A stretch of DNA of 64,000 bases from Pseudothioclava sp033100795 (lineage in GTDB: Bacteria > Pseudomonadota > Alphaproteobacteria > Rhodobacterales > Rhodobacteraceae): NCBI RefSeq assembly GCF_033100795.1, contig NZ_JAWLVI010000003.1:1-64000 (forward strand), given 5' to 3'. The first letter of the stretch is position 1. Every line of letters begins with the position of its first letter. A program made the position numbers and the translations under genes. Below are positions 51,146-59,679 of this stretch, in pieces. The notes beneath the pieces were generated by a model. The model was not told the DNA's origin and ran no database searches. It saw only the letters and a program-made list of their open reading frames with translations.

Positions 51146-51147
51146 GA

Positions 51148-52299
51148 TTACAATCCAAGCCTATGGGCGCGCGCGGTAAAGAAAATCCCCGAAGGGCTTT
51201 CAGCCGCGATCTCGCCGATGGGTTCAAGCGTTGTGGTGTCATAAATCACCACCTTGTTTTCATCGCGCACCGAGACCCAGGCTTCCGTCCCGCGCGAGGT
51301 AAATTCCATATGCAGGACCGCTGGCCCTGGTTTCATTTCACCGATGATTTCATGGCTCATCGTGTCGATGACCTGCACCGTGTCGTTATCAGGGTGGGCG
51401 AAATTCACCCAGACCTGACGGCCGCCCGGGCGCGCCATCGCAAAGACCGGCTGGCTGTGAACCTCGGTCCGGCCGGTTTCCTCAAGCGTGCGGGCATCGA
51501 CCCAAAGCACTTCGTGGTGGTGGATCGCGGGCAGCACGATCTGGTCGCCCGCCTTCGCCCAGCCTTCAAGGTGGGGCATCTTGTAGACCGGCATTTCCTC
51601 GGCGCCGCGCCCGTAATGGGGCAGGATGCGCCTGGCTTCGGGGGTGTCGGCCCACAGGTCGATCGCGGTCAGCCCGTCCTCGCCAAAAAGACCCGCAATA
51701 TAGGTGCGCCCGTCGTCGGTAACGAGCGCGTCATAGGGGTTCTCGCCAATGTCACTAAGGGTCGTGATAACCGGATCATTACTGCCCGAAAAATCGACGA
51801 TCTTGGTTTCGTTCGTGTCCCAGACCGAAAAGACGAACTTGCGGCCCGCCGCATCCTCAAGCCCAAGCGCCTTGCCGCCCGCAGGGATCGAGGCCACCTG
51901 CTCCAGCGTATCGGCGTCAAACACATTCACGCCGCCCGGTTCGTAATTCGCAACCGCCACCAGCTTGCCATCGTCCGAGATCGCGCCGCCGATGGAATTG
52001 CCGCTTTGCACGACGCGGCCCACGATTTTCTGCGTCAGAATATCGACCTTGGTCAGCCCGCCATCGCGCCCGAAGACAAAGGCAAAGCGTTCGTCGGGCG
52101 AAAACACCAGCGAGGCGTGGGACAGATCTCCCAGCCCCTCGACACGGCCAATTGCGGCGTGCTCGGACTGGTCGACGATCAGCACCGATCCGGTCGCACG
52201 CTCAACCACGACCCCCAGATCGCCCGTGGCCCGCAGCTCTTGCGCCAGCGCGGGCGATGCGAGGGCCGAACACAAAAGCAGCACAGCAAGACGGGTCAT
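51148..52299 (-). CDS. nirF: Heme d1 biosynthesis protein NirF
   Basis: 383 residues from ATG 52299, overlapping the nirC stop by four bases. Signal peptide about 1-19 (LAVLLLCSALASPALAQ). An eight-bladed propeller of the d1-binding type (ATGSVLIVDQSEHAAIGRVE, LVFSPDERFAFVFGRDGGLT) without a heme c motif, as expected for NirF. It acts in the periplasm late in heme d1 synthesis and binds the tetrapyrrole. Confidence 0.92.
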   Translation of the reverse strand: MTRLAVLLLCSALASPALAQELRATGDLGVVVERATGSVLIVDQSEHAAIGRVEGLGDLSHASLVFSPDERFAFVFGRDGGLTKVDILTQKIVGRVVQSGNSIGGAISDDGKLVAVANYEPGGVNVFDADTLEQVASIPAGGKALGLEDAAGRKFVFSVWDTNETKIVDFSGSNDPVITTLSDIGENPYDALVTDDGRTYIAGLFGEDGLTAIDLWADTPEARRILPHYGRGAEEMPVYKMPHLEGWAKAGDQIVLPAIHHHEVLWVDARTLEETGRTEVHSQPVFAMARPGGRQVWVNFAHPDNDTVQVIDTMSHEIIGEMKPGPAVLHMEFTSRGTEAWVSVRDENKVVIYDTTTLEPIGEIAAESPSGIFFTARAHRLGL

Positions 52300-52619
52300 T
52301 TCGAAGGATCCTTCAGAAGAAAATCGGCAATCCAGTAGGCCTCGGCCTCGGTCATCAGCGGGCGCCACGGCGGCATCGCCGTGCCCGGCATCCCATCCAG
52401 AATGACCAGCGCCAGCGAGTCGCGGTCGCGCCCCTCAAGCGCCTCATAGGTCAGCGGGCTACCCAGCCCACCCTTGCGCGTCAGACCGTGGCACGAGCCG
52501 CAATCCTGCTCGACCAGATGCGCCAGCGCCTCGGCGCGCTTGGGGCTGATCTCCTCGGCCAGGGCCGGAAGGGTCAGCACCGAAACGGCAAGGGCCAGGG
52601 CAAAGGCGCGCTCAGGCAT
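52296..52619 (-). CDS. nirC: Cytochrome c55x-type protein NirC
   Basis: 107 residues, signal peptide about 1-21 (FALALAVSVLTLPALAEE), one heme c site CGSCH in HLVEQDCGSCHGLTRKGGLG and distal Met in a GMPGTAMPPW stretch. This small periplasmic cytochrome can donate electrons to NirS or take part in heme d1 maturation. It overlaps nirE by eight bases and nirF by four. Confidence 0.92.
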   Translation of the reverse strand: MPERAFALALAVSVLTLPALAEEISPKRAEALAHLVEQDCGSCHGLTRKGGLGSPLTYEALEGRDRDSLALVILDGMPGTAMPPWRPLMTEAEAYWIADFLLKDPSK

Positions 52620-53409
52620 GGCAGCAGCCCCCGCCAGCGCAGCACCCCTGCGCCTCGGTCAAAACAGCCGCCTGCATCAGACGATCCGACAGGCCAGCCA
52701 CCTTGCCGATGATAAAGATCACGGGGCTTTCAAGACCCGCGCCCGCCATATCCTCTTCGATCCGGTCCAGCCGGGTCGAGAGGCGCTGCTCTTCGGTGGT
52801 AGTGGCCGAAGCAACCGCCATCACAGGCGTATCGGCAGGCAGGCCATGTTCTTGCAGCTTGTCCGAAATCAGCCGGATCGTCGCCTTGCCCATATAGAAC
52901 ACCAGCGTCGTCTCGGGATCGGCAAGACCGGCCCAGTCGAGGTCCAGCATCTCGTCGGCTTTGCAGTGGCCCGTGATATAGCGCACCGAGCGCGCCAGCC
53001 CGCGATGGGTCAGCGGCACGCCGGTCGAGGCGGATGCCCCTTGCGCGGCGGTAATCCCCGGCACGACGGCAAAGGGCACGCCGGCCTCGGCCAGACGCGC
53101 GGTTTCCTCGCAGCCACGGCCAAAGATGAACGGATCTCCGCCCTTCAGGCGGACCACATCGCGGCCCTCAAGCGCGTAACGCACCAGAATTTCGTTGATC
53201 TCGTCTTGCGGCACGGGGTGATGGTGGGTGCGCTTACCCACATTCACGCGCTCGGCCGCAACCGGAATCATCGCCAGAATTTCCGGCGCGACAAGGCGGT
53301 CGAACACCACCACATCCGCCGAGGAAATCAGGCGCGCAGCCTTGAGAGTCAGGAGTTCCGGATCTCCGGGGCCAGCGCCAACCAGCGTGACTGTTCCTAC
53401 GCGTCCCAT
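52612..53409 (-). CDS. nirE: Uroporphyrinogen-III C-methyltransferase NirE
   Basis: 265 residues from ATG 53409, which has GGAG seven bases upstream. Signatures are VTLVGAGPGDPELLTLKAAR, RLKGGDPFIFGRGCEETARL and VPGITAAQGASASTGVPLTH, standard for SUMT. It methylates uroporphyrinogen III to precorrin-2, the first step towards siroheme and heme d1. The C-terminus is rich in cysteine (QGCCAGGGCCHA), unusual for SUMT. It begins the nirECF-DL-G-H-J-N transcript behind its own NNR box. Confidence 0.93.
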   Translation of the reverse strand: MGRVGTVTLVGAGPGDPELLTLKAARLISSADVVVFDRLVAPEILAMIPVAAERVNVGKRTHHHPVPQDEINEILVRYALEGRDVVRLKGGDPFIFGRGCEETARLAEAGVPFAVVPGITAAQGASASTGVPLTHRGLARSVRYITGHCKADEMLDLDWAGLADPETTLVFYMGKATIRLISDKLQEHGLPADTPVMAVASATTTEEQRLSTRLDRIEEDMAGAGLESPVIFIIGKVAGLSDRLMQAAVLTEAQGCCAGGGCCHA

Positions 53410-53473
53410 AGGATACTCCTTCATCTTCTCGGGTGCACTGTCCGGACCATGCCAAAGCAAGCCCCGCAGACCC

Positions 53474-53487
53474 TTGACAGAAGTCAA
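53474..53487. promoter_or_regulatory. FNR/NNR-type box upstream of nirE
   Basis: TTGACAGAAGTCAA is a perfect TTGAC-N4-GTCAA dyad, centred about 71 bases before the nirE ATG. It implies that the heme d1 gene series has its own low-oxygen/NO-controlled promoter in addition to read-through from nirS. Confidence 0.82.
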
Positions 53488-53527
53488 AGCTGCGCGGGTT
53501 ATTTGGCAAACCAGCCGCGAAACAGGA

Positions 53528-53947
53528 TTATTTCGGGATCACAATAACCTTGCCGACCATATCGTGACTTTCCCAATGCGGTCCGCACAGATAGCCCCAT
53601 TCGCCAGGAATGTCGAAGGTCTGCTCGGCGGTTTCATCGGGGAACAGGCGCTGGCTTTCGGCCTCGCCCGCATCCTTGAACCAAGTCGAGTGCGAGGTGC
53701 GCTTGTCGACATTCACCCAGCGAACCGTCGTGCCGACAGGCACCTCCAGCGTCACGGGGCAGAAGGTGTATTTATACATCAAGGCGACGGTCACGCCCTC
53801 TGCATCAGAGGGGGCATGGCCGTAAATCTCGGTATAACGCGCATCCGCCTCGGCACAGATTTTCGCGATTTTGTCGGGGTCGGTCTCGGCCAGCGCGGGC
53901 TGCACCGACAGGGCGAACAAAACGGACGAGGCAAGCAGACGCATCAT
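53528..53947 (-). CDS. Periplasmic cupredoxin
   Basis: 139 residues with signal peptide about 1-20 (LLASSVLFALSVQPALAET). A type 1 copper site fits the residues His in KRTSHSTWF, then Cys, His and Met in YLCGPHWESHDMVGKVIVIP. Two further cysteines (ICAEA and TFCPV) could form a disulfide. It lies between the NirT-like fusion and nirE, inside the nir region, and may carry electrons to NirS or NorCB. Standard nir operons do not include it, so the role is inferred. Confidence 0.82.
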   Translation of the reverse strand: MMRLLASSVLFALSVQPALAETDPDKIAKICAEADARYTEIYGHAPSDAEGVTVALMYKYTFCPVTLEVPVGTTVRWVNVDKRTSHSTWFKDAGEAESQRLFPDETAEQTFDIPGEWGYLCGPHWESHDMVGKVIVIPK

Positions 53948-53972
53948 ATATCTCCGGCTTGAAACAGACCAA

Positions 53973-53996
53973 GGGCGGCCAGTTTCCTGACCGCCC
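53973..53996 (-). terminator. Hairpin between fusion cytochrome and cupredoxin genes
   Basis: GGGCGGCCAG (53973-53982) pairs with CTGACCGCCC (53987-53996) with one mismatch, a ten-base stem with a four-base loop, 17 bases after the fusion cytochrome stop. No long T run follows on the minus strand, so it may reduce rather than end transcription or protect the upstream message. Confidence 0.55.
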
Positions 53997-54013
53997 CCAA
54001 GTTTAGCATGGTT

Positions 54014-55807
54014 TTACTGCGCTGTGGCGTTGATCTCGACACCCGGATCATCCAGACCCAGACGCCAGTCCATCGACACATGGTGGAACCGCGCCGAGGT
54101 GAAGTCATCGTGGATCGCGAAGCCGACGGTATAGACCTTGCCGGGTTCGATCTTGATGTCGCCAGTCGCGCCGGTATCAAGCGGGCGCTTGATCACAGCA
54201 GTCCAGGTGTTGCCCTCAAGCGTGACCGAGCTTTCGATCGCCCCGCCCGAATTGCTGACACGCTGCTCAAGGATGTGACCGTTGTCGCCACCGGCCGACG
54301 GGCTGGCACGCAGCACATCCATGAACGAGCCACCCTCCAGAAGCGCGGTGATCTCACCCTCTTCTTTCAGCTTGTCCCAGCCGCCAAGCGGCTTGCCGCC
54401 ACGGCCTTTCAGCTCGATGTCAGTGCGGCTTTCGGCGATGTATTTGGTCACATAATCAGTCGCGCCGATCCGTGCAGCCACATCCCCCGCAGCACCCAGA
54501 GCCGCCGCATCCGGCGCATCGGGCATATAGCGGTTGTCGTTGTGACAGGTCGCCCAGCAACCGGCCTGATCGACATACTCGATGCCCGTGCCCGCGATCA
54601 TCATCGCAACCTTCACCGGATTTTCCGGGTCCATCTTGCCGCCGTCAACGAAGGGCACGGGCGTATGCGGCGCGGCCTCCCATTGCAGCTTGAGATACAG
54701 GTTCTCGGCGTCATGCGTCGCTTGCAGCGTCACGTCGATGGAACCGCGCTTGCCGGGGATCGGGGTCGGCTCGGCCTTTTCGCCTTTGACGATCTTGGCC
54801 CCCATATTCGCAAGTTCCTTGGCGTGGCAGGTCGAGCACTTGTCGCCGCCCTTGGTGAAGGGTCGTGCACCACCGTGCGTTTTACCGTTCTGCACCCATT
54901 CAAAGCTGGCTTGCCCCGGATAGAACAGCGTCACCGGAACCGGAGCCGCAGAGCCCCAGTCCAGATCACCGCCGACCGTGTCACCAGAAGCAGCCGCGGG
55001 AGCAGCTTGACCCGAGGCTTTCGCCTGCTCTTCGGCGCGTGCCTTCTCGACCGCGGCTGCGATCTGTGCGGCGACGGCCTCTTGCTGCGCCTTGGCAGCG
55101 GCAGCAGCGGCGTCGGCCTCTGCGGCTTCCTTGGCCTCGATTCTGGCAAGGCTATCAAGGTAAAGCTGCGGAACCTTGCGGGCATAGTCCGGGTTCGGCG
55201 ATTCCAGCTCGGCGAGATATTCCTCGTCGGCGCGGTCGCGCAGATCTTTGTGCGCGATCCCCTTGTGGCAGTCGATACAGGTCTGCCCTGTTTCGATCGC
55301 GTTCAGGTGCTGCTGACGCGCGCGCGGGCGCTGTTTTTCGGGCAGCATCGATTCGAAATCGTGGCAGTTGCGGCACTCGCGCGAGTCGGAACCTTTCATC
55401 CGCTCCCATTCGTGCATCGCCAGTTCAAGGCGTTTGGCATCGAATTTCTCGGGCGTCGCGATCGAGCCGGTCAGCTTGCCCCAAACCTCTTTCGAGGCCT
55501 TGATCTTGCGGATGATCTTATGCGTCCAGTCCTTCGGAACGTGGCAGTCCGAACAGACCGCGCCTACACCCGAGCGGTTCACATCGTGGATGGTGCCCTG
55601 ATACTCGGCGTAGACGTTATCTTCCATCTCGTGACACGAGATACAGAAGGTCATCGTATTGGTGGCTTCCATGGCGGTGTTGAACCCGCCCCAGAACATG
55701 ATACCCGCCACAAAGGCGGCGGCGGCACCCGCGACGGGCACCCCGAAGTAGACATAGCGCCGCCACAGGCGGCCGGTTTTTTGCGTTTCTTCGCTCTCTA
55801 GCGGCAT
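54014..55807 (-). CDS. NapC/NirT-type multiheme cytochrome fused to an ethylbenzene dehydrogenase-like heme-binding domain
   Basis: 597 residues, far longer than NapC/NirT (about 200). Residues 1-190 form a membrane-anchored NapC/NirT domain with CISCH, CSDCH, CRNCH and CIDCH. An alanine/glutamate-rich coiled linker (~225-280) follows. The C-terminal part carries CSTCH and the odd five-spaced motif CWATCH in an EB_dh-like beta fold (VAMMIAGTGIEYVDQAGCWA). It would pass quinol electrons across the periplasm to NirS, probably through the extra hemes. GGAG precedes ATG 55807, after nirS. The fusion is uncommon; function is inferred. Confidence 0.85.
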   Translation of the reverse strand: MPLESEETQKTGRLWRRYVYFGVPVAGAAAAFVAGIMFWGGFNTAMEATNTMTFCISCHEMEDNVYAEYQGTIHDVNRSGVGAVCSDCHVPKDWTHKIIRKIKASKEVWGKLTGSIATPEKFDAKRLELAMHEWERMKGSDSRECRNCHDFESMLPEKQRPRARQQHLNAIETGQTCIDCHKGIAHKDLRDRADEEYLAELESPNPDYARKVPQLYLDSLARIEAKEAAEADAAAAAAKAQQEAVAAQIAAAVEKARAEEQAKASGQAAPAAASGDTVGGDLDWGSAAPVPVTLFYPGQASFEWVQNGKTHGGARPFTKGGDKCSTCHAKELANMGAKIVKGEKAEPTPIPGKRGSIDVTLQATHDAENLYLKLQWEAAPHTPVPFVDGGKMDPENPVKVAMMIAGTGIEYVDQAGCWATCHNDNRYMPDAPDAAALGAAGDVAARIGATDYVTKYIAESRTDIELKGRGGKPLGGWDKLKEEGEITALLEGGSFMDVLRASPSAGGDNGHILEQRVSNSGGAIESSVTLEGNTWTAVIKRPLDTGATGDIKIEPGKVYTVGFAIHDDFTSARFHHVSMDWRLGLDDPGVEINATAQ

Positions 55808-55890
55808 GATGCGGCTCCTGTGAAAAAGGCCAGCCTTGACGGCATCTCAAGCCGAAGGCGGCCTCTTACAAGTCCTTGAGGATAAAGGGA

Positions 55891-55917
55891 GGCGGGCCAC
55901 CCCAAGGGCAGCCCGCC
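55891..55917 (-). terminator. Hairpin after nirS
   Basis: GGCGGGC (55891-55897) pairs with GCCCGCC (55911-55917), a seven-pair G+C stem with a 13-base loop just after the nirS stop. On the minus strand it is followed by TCCCTTTATCCTC, a poor T run. Probably a partial terminator or message stabiliser that would raise nirS level over the genes behind it. Confidence 0.5.
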
Positions 55918-55926
55918 GGTCCCACA

Positions 55927-57606
55927 TCAGGTGACGTGGTTGGTGCGGTTGTAGACGTTGAATTTGCCGGTCGGAGCATAAAGCCCTTTGACCCGTGCTT
56001 TTTCTTCAAGCGTCTCGGCGTCGTAGATCACCATCTCGCCATTCGGCTCTTTCGAGTTCTTCAGGTTCCACTTGGACACCCAAACTTCGGTGCCGTCTTT
56101 GTTGAACTCGAAGTGGACAGCCGCGCTGCCAGCCTCGTCCGTAACCTGGATGGTCTTGGCAATCTCGCCCGTGGCTTTGTCGATAACCTGGATCGACTGC
56201 TGCACTTCCGGCTCCGGGTGTTTGGTCTGGTCAGCCCAGACATACTTGGAGTTCGGGTGCGTGCGGACGAACAGGCCGGGGCCATCGGTTTCGACCGTGT
56301 AGCAGACCTTCCATGCGTTGTCGGCGTGGCCTTCGGGGTCGTTACCCCAAACCGTCACGGTGCCTTCGCCAAGGTGCGTGGTGCCGGCAACCGGACCGCA
56401 GTTCGGGTCTTCCCAGTTCGCGCCCGGACCCGGGTGCGGCAGGGCGCCGACGTCGATCATAGCCTCAAGCTTGCGCTCTTTGGTGTCGACCACGACCATC
56501 TTGTTCGAGGCGTTCGCCGCGATCTGGAAGTAACGGCCGGTCGGATCGAAGAAGCCGTCGTGCAGGAACTTGGCCGAGTTGATTTCTTCGATACGCAGGT
56601 TGTCGAGATCCGAGTAGTCCACCTGCCACATCTGACCAAGCTCTTTGACCGCCACAAGGAAGGTCGGCTCGTTCGGCGTGGTGTAGATAGCGGCCACACG
56701 GGCTTCTTCGACATAGTTGCCGTCGACGTTCACGCCACGGGTCGAAACCACTTTCAGCGGCTCCATGGTCTGGGCGTCTGCGATCACGAAGTGCGGCGGC
56801 CAATAGCCCCCACCGATCACATATTTGCCGTCGCCCGACACAGCAACGTCACGGGCGTCGTGTGCGATGTCGACTTCGGCGACCAGCATCTTGTCCGGCG
56901 TCTGCCAGAGGTCGATCTTGGTCATCTTGCCGTCGCGGCCCATGGTGTACCAGAAGCGGCCCGGGTTCTCCATGTGCTCCACATTGTGGTGCTCGGAAGC
57001 CTTGATCACGTGCACGGCATAGCCGGTCGGGATGTGGGTGATGACTTCTTTGGTGTCGCCGTCGATGATCGCGACCTTGCCGACATCACGCTCGATGACG
57101 ACGAAGAAGTTTTCCCAGTTGCGGCCGTGCTGCGGCTCGGTCGGATAGTCGGCCGGGTCCACATAGACCTTGCGCGAGGCTTTCATCTGCTCGAGCGACC
57201 ATTCCGGAGGCTTCGGCGCATCCATCTGGATGTAGGTCGCCATATCCTTGATTTCCTGCTCGGACAGGATGTCCGAGAAGTTGTTCATCCCGCCTTCGGT
57301 GCCGAAGGAGATGATCTTCTCAAGGCGTTCCTGACCAAGGGTCAGCGTGCCGCCTTCGGTGACGGTGCCGTCTGCTGCGGTTTTCTTCCACTTCGGCTCG
57401 AGGTTCTTACCGGTCGCGCCTTTGCGCAGGACACCGTGGCAACCTGCACACTGCTGGAAGTAGATCTCTTTCGAATGCTCGAAAGCTTCTTCACTCAGCG
57501 TGGGTGCGTCCTGGGCGAGCGCAGGAAGCGCCACGCCAGCAAGGAATACGGCGAGACCCGCACTCGGGGCAAAGCCGAAGCGATTGTTCTTTTTCTCAAG
57601 TGACAT
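55927..57606 (-). CDS. nirS: Cytochrome cd1 nitrite reductase NirS
   Basis: 559 residues from ATG 57606 with AGGAGAG upstream; typical NirS length. Signal peptide near 10-31 (FGFAPSAGLAVFLAGVALPA). Heme c site CAGCH in IYFQQCAGCHGVLRKGATGK. The rest is the d1 propeller (FFVVIERDVGKVAIIDGDTK, DVAVSGDGKYVIGGGYWPPH, HPGPGANWEDPNCGPVAGTT). It reduces nitrite to NO in the periplasm. A perfect NNR box lies 62-75 bases upstream of the start. It heads the nir series. Confidence 0.97.
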   Translation of the reverse strand: MSLEKKNNRFGFAPSAGLAVFLAGVALPALAQDAPTLSEEAFEHSKEIYFQQCAGCHGVLRKGATGKNLEPKWKKTAADGTVTEGGTLTLGQERLEKIISFGTEGGMNNFSDILSEQEIKDMATYIQMDAPKPPEWSLEQMKASRKVYVDPADYPTEPQHGRNWENFFVVIERDVGKVAIIDGDTKEVITHIPTGYAVHVIKASEHHNVEHMENPGRFWYTMGRDGKMTKIDLWQTPDKMLVAEVDIAHDARDVAVSGDGKYVIGGGYWPPHFVIADAQTMEPLKVVSTRGVNVDGNYVEEARVAAIYTTPNEPTFLVAVKELGQMWQVDYSDLDNLRIEEINSAKFLHDGFFDPTGRYFQIAANASNKMVVVDTKERKLEAMIDVGALPHPGPGANWEDPNCGPVAGTTHLGEGTVTVWGNDPEGHADNAWKVCYTVETDGPGLFVRTHPNSKYVWADQTKHPEPEVQQSIQVIDKATGEIAKTIQVTDEAGSAAVHFEFNKDGTEVWVSKWNLKNSKEPNGEMVIYDAETLEEKARVKGLYAPTGKFNVYNRTNHVT

Positions 57607-57667
57607 GATCACTCTCCTGTGGGGCGATGAGGCAAGTGGAACCTCGCAAGACGGGGGCACAAGAGCA

Positions 57668-57681
57668 TTGACCAAAGTCAA
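57668..57681. promoter_or_regulatory. FNR/NNR-type box upstream of nirS
   Basis: TTGACCAAAGTCAA is a perfect dyad centred about 68 bases before the nirS ATG. Perfect symmetry and position suggest a strong class II or class I activator site for an Nnr/Dnr/FnrL-type protein. Confidence 0.85.
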
Positions 57682-57777
57682 GACTTTGTGAGCATCCGTG
57701 ATCGCACCGCACGGCACCCATCAAGCCACTGATTTATAATAATTTATTTACCTGCGACTTTGCGCCCCGCCTGCATC

Positions 57778-57791
57778 TTGACTTTCGTTAA
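57778..57791. promoter_or_regulatory. NNR-type box upstream of nnrS
   Basis: TTGACTTTCGTTAA lies 84-97 bases before the nnrS ATG. It deviates from the perfect dyad in the right half (GTTAA for GTCAA), and the same 14 bases occur before norC, so the match is unlikely to be chance. Confidence 0.7.
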
Positions 57792-57874
57792 GGTGACGCA
57801 GGCGGGCAGCTTGCATCCTGACCCGGAACAGGAATTTGACCCGCCCGCGCAACTGCGCGCGCGGACTATAGGAG

Positions 57875-59071
57875 ATGCCCCGAATGCAAGGCTTCAAACG
57901 GCTGTTTTCCGAGGGCTTCCGAATCTTCTTTCTGGCTGCCACCCTCTTTGCCATCGCGGTTATCGCGGCTTGGGAAGTGAGTCTTGCTGGCGACTTGGGC
58001 GGGCTTGACCTGATGCCCTTCCCGATCGCCCCCGCCCCGACGGGCTGGCACGCGCACGAGATGATCTTCGGCTTTGCCACGGCGGCACTTGGCGGGTTCT
58101 TCCTGACCGCCGTGCCAAACTGGACCGGCACGAAGGCCGCGCAGCAGATGTTTATCGCCTCGGTCGCGGGGTTCTGGTTTGTCGGGCGGCTGGCGGTCTG
58201 GTTTTCCGGCGTCCTGCCGCCCGCCCTTGTTGCGCTGGCCGCGCTATCCTTCGTTCCGGTTCTGGGCGCCAAGATCGCCAGCCAGCTTATCAAGCGTCCA
58301 AAACCGCAGAACATGATGTTTCTGGGGATTCTGGCGGCGCTTTGGGGCGGTGAGCTTTTGGTTCTGGCCGAATGGATGGGCCTTGGTTGGGGCGACGCCT
58401 CGCGCGGGTTGCGCGTCGGGCTGTTGGCGGTTTGCGCGATGATTGCGGTGATCGGCGGACGGATCACGCCTGCCTTCACGCGCAACGCGATGGTGCGGCT
58501 TGGACGTGAGACCGGATTACCCGACTCGCCCAAGCCCCTCGATGTCGCGGGGATCGCCAGTGCAATGATCCTCCCGCTTGCGATTCTTTTTGGCCTCCCC
58601 GCAGTAGTGTCAGCCCTGATCGCCTGCCTTGCCGGAGCGGCGGCTCTTGGGCGTCTGGCCTTCTGGCACGGGTCATGGACGCGGCCCTTCCCGATTCTCT
58701 GGACGATGCACCTGTCCTATGGCGTGCTCGGGCTTGGCTATCTTGCATTTGGTTTCTCGAACCTCGGGTTTGGCGACGAAATCCCCGCGCTGCACCTGTT
58801 GGGGATCGGGGCGGTCGGCGGCATGGTGCTGTCGGTGATGACCCGCGCGAGCCTTGGCCACACAGGCCGCCCGCTGATCGCGCCGCGCGAAGTGATCCCC
58901 GCTTTTGCCCTGATACCCGTCGCCGCGGTCCTGCGCTGGAGTGTGACGCTTGCGCCGTCCTATGATCTGGAAATCTCACTTGTGGCGGGGGCTTTGTGGC
59001 TGATCGCCTTCGGGCTGGCCGCGCGCGCCTTGTGGCCGATTTTGCTGGAGCCGCGCCTGCCGCGCGCGTAA
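57875..59071 (+). CDS. nnrS: NnrS family heme-copper membrane protein
   Basis: 398 residues with about twelve hydrophobic segments. Typical sequences are RLFSEGFRIFFLAATLFAIA at the start, GWHAHEMIFGFATAALGGFF, HLSYGVLGLGYLAFGFSNLG and LTRASLGHTGRPL-type end (MTRASLGHTGRPLI). The His residues bind heme and copper. NnrS relieves nitrosative stress and is expressed with nitrite and NO reductases. It is divergent from nirS and shares a 270-base control region with it; it precedes the nor operon. Confidence 0.93.
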   Translation: MPRMQGFKRLFSEGFRIFFLAATLFAIAVIAAWEVSLAGDLGGLDLMPFPIAPAPTGWHAHEMIFGFATAALGGFFLTAVPNWTGTKAAQQMFIASVAGFWFVGRLAVWFSGVLPPALVALAALSFVPVLGAKIASQLIKRPKPQNMMFLGILAALWGGELLVLAEWMGLGWGDASRGLRVGLLAVCAMIAVIGGRITPAFTRNAMVRLGRETGLPDSPKPLDVAGIASAMILPLAILFGLPAVVSALIACLAGAAALGRLAFWHGSWTRPFPILWTMHLSYGVLGLGYLAFGFSNLGFGDEIPALHLLGIGAVGGMVLSVMTRASLGHTGRPLIAPREVIPAFALIPVAAVLRWSVTLAPSYDLEISLVAGALWLIAFGLAARALWPILLEPRLPRA

Positions 59072-59122
59072 CCCGCGACGCCTGACTTTTTCCTGACTGA
59101 TGGCGTCAAGAATGGCGGACGA

Positions 59123-59136
59123 TTGACTTTCGTTAA
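59123..59136. promoter_or_regulatory. NNR-type box upstream of norC
   Basis: TTGACTTTCGTTAA, identical to the box before nnrS, lies 65-78 bases upstream of the norC ATG. It is the expected NO-responsive activator site of the norCBQDE operon. Confidence 0.78.
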
Positions 59137-59200
59137 GGCGAGTCACCCCCCGTCACGGTCATGTGAACACACCATCAACCGCTCCGAAAAGGAGAGCGCA

Positions 59201-59656
59201 ATGCGCGAAGTCATGACCAAGAGCATGGCCCGTAACATTTTTTATGGCGGGTCACTGTTCTTCATCATCATTTTTGTGGGCCTCTCGGCACAGTCCCACT
59301 TCCATATCGTCAATAACTCGACAAATGCCGAAACGCTCACCGACTCCGTTCGGGCGGGCAAACGTGTCTGGGAAGAAAATGCCTGCATCAACTGCCACAC
59401 GATCATGGGGGAAGGCGCCTACTTCGCACCTGAACTGATGAACGTGATGACCCGTTGGGGCATTGAACCGGGCGACCACGAAGGCGCCAAAGACTCCCTC
59501 GCTGCCTGGATGGACGCTATGCCCACGGGTATCGAAGGCCGTCGCCAGATGCCGCAGTTTAACCTCTCGGACGAAGAATACCAAAACCTCGCCGACTTCC
59601 TGCTCTGGGTCGATACCATCGACGCACAGGGCTGGCCGCCGAACGACGCCGGTTGA
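59201..59656 (+). CDS. norC: Nitric oxide reductase cytochrome c subunit NorC
   Basis: 151 residues from ATG 59201 with AAGGAGAG upstream. One N-terminal membrane anchor (IFYGGSLFFIIIFVGLSAQS), then the heme c site CINCH in WEENACINCHTIMGEGAYFA and the distal Met near RRQMPQFNLSDEEY. It carries electrons from periplasmic cytochromes or cupredoxin to NorB. First gene of the nor operon. Confidence 0.97.
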   Translation: MREVMTKSMARNIFYGGSLFFIIIFVGLSAQSHFHIVNNSTNAETLTDSVRAGKRVWEENACINCHTIMGEGAYFAPELMNVMTRWGIEPGDHEGAKDSLAAWMDAMPTGIEGRRQMPQFNLSDEEYQNLADFLLWVDTIDAQGWPPNDAG

Positions 59657-59679
59657 ACGAGAGGGAAGGAGAAACGGAT

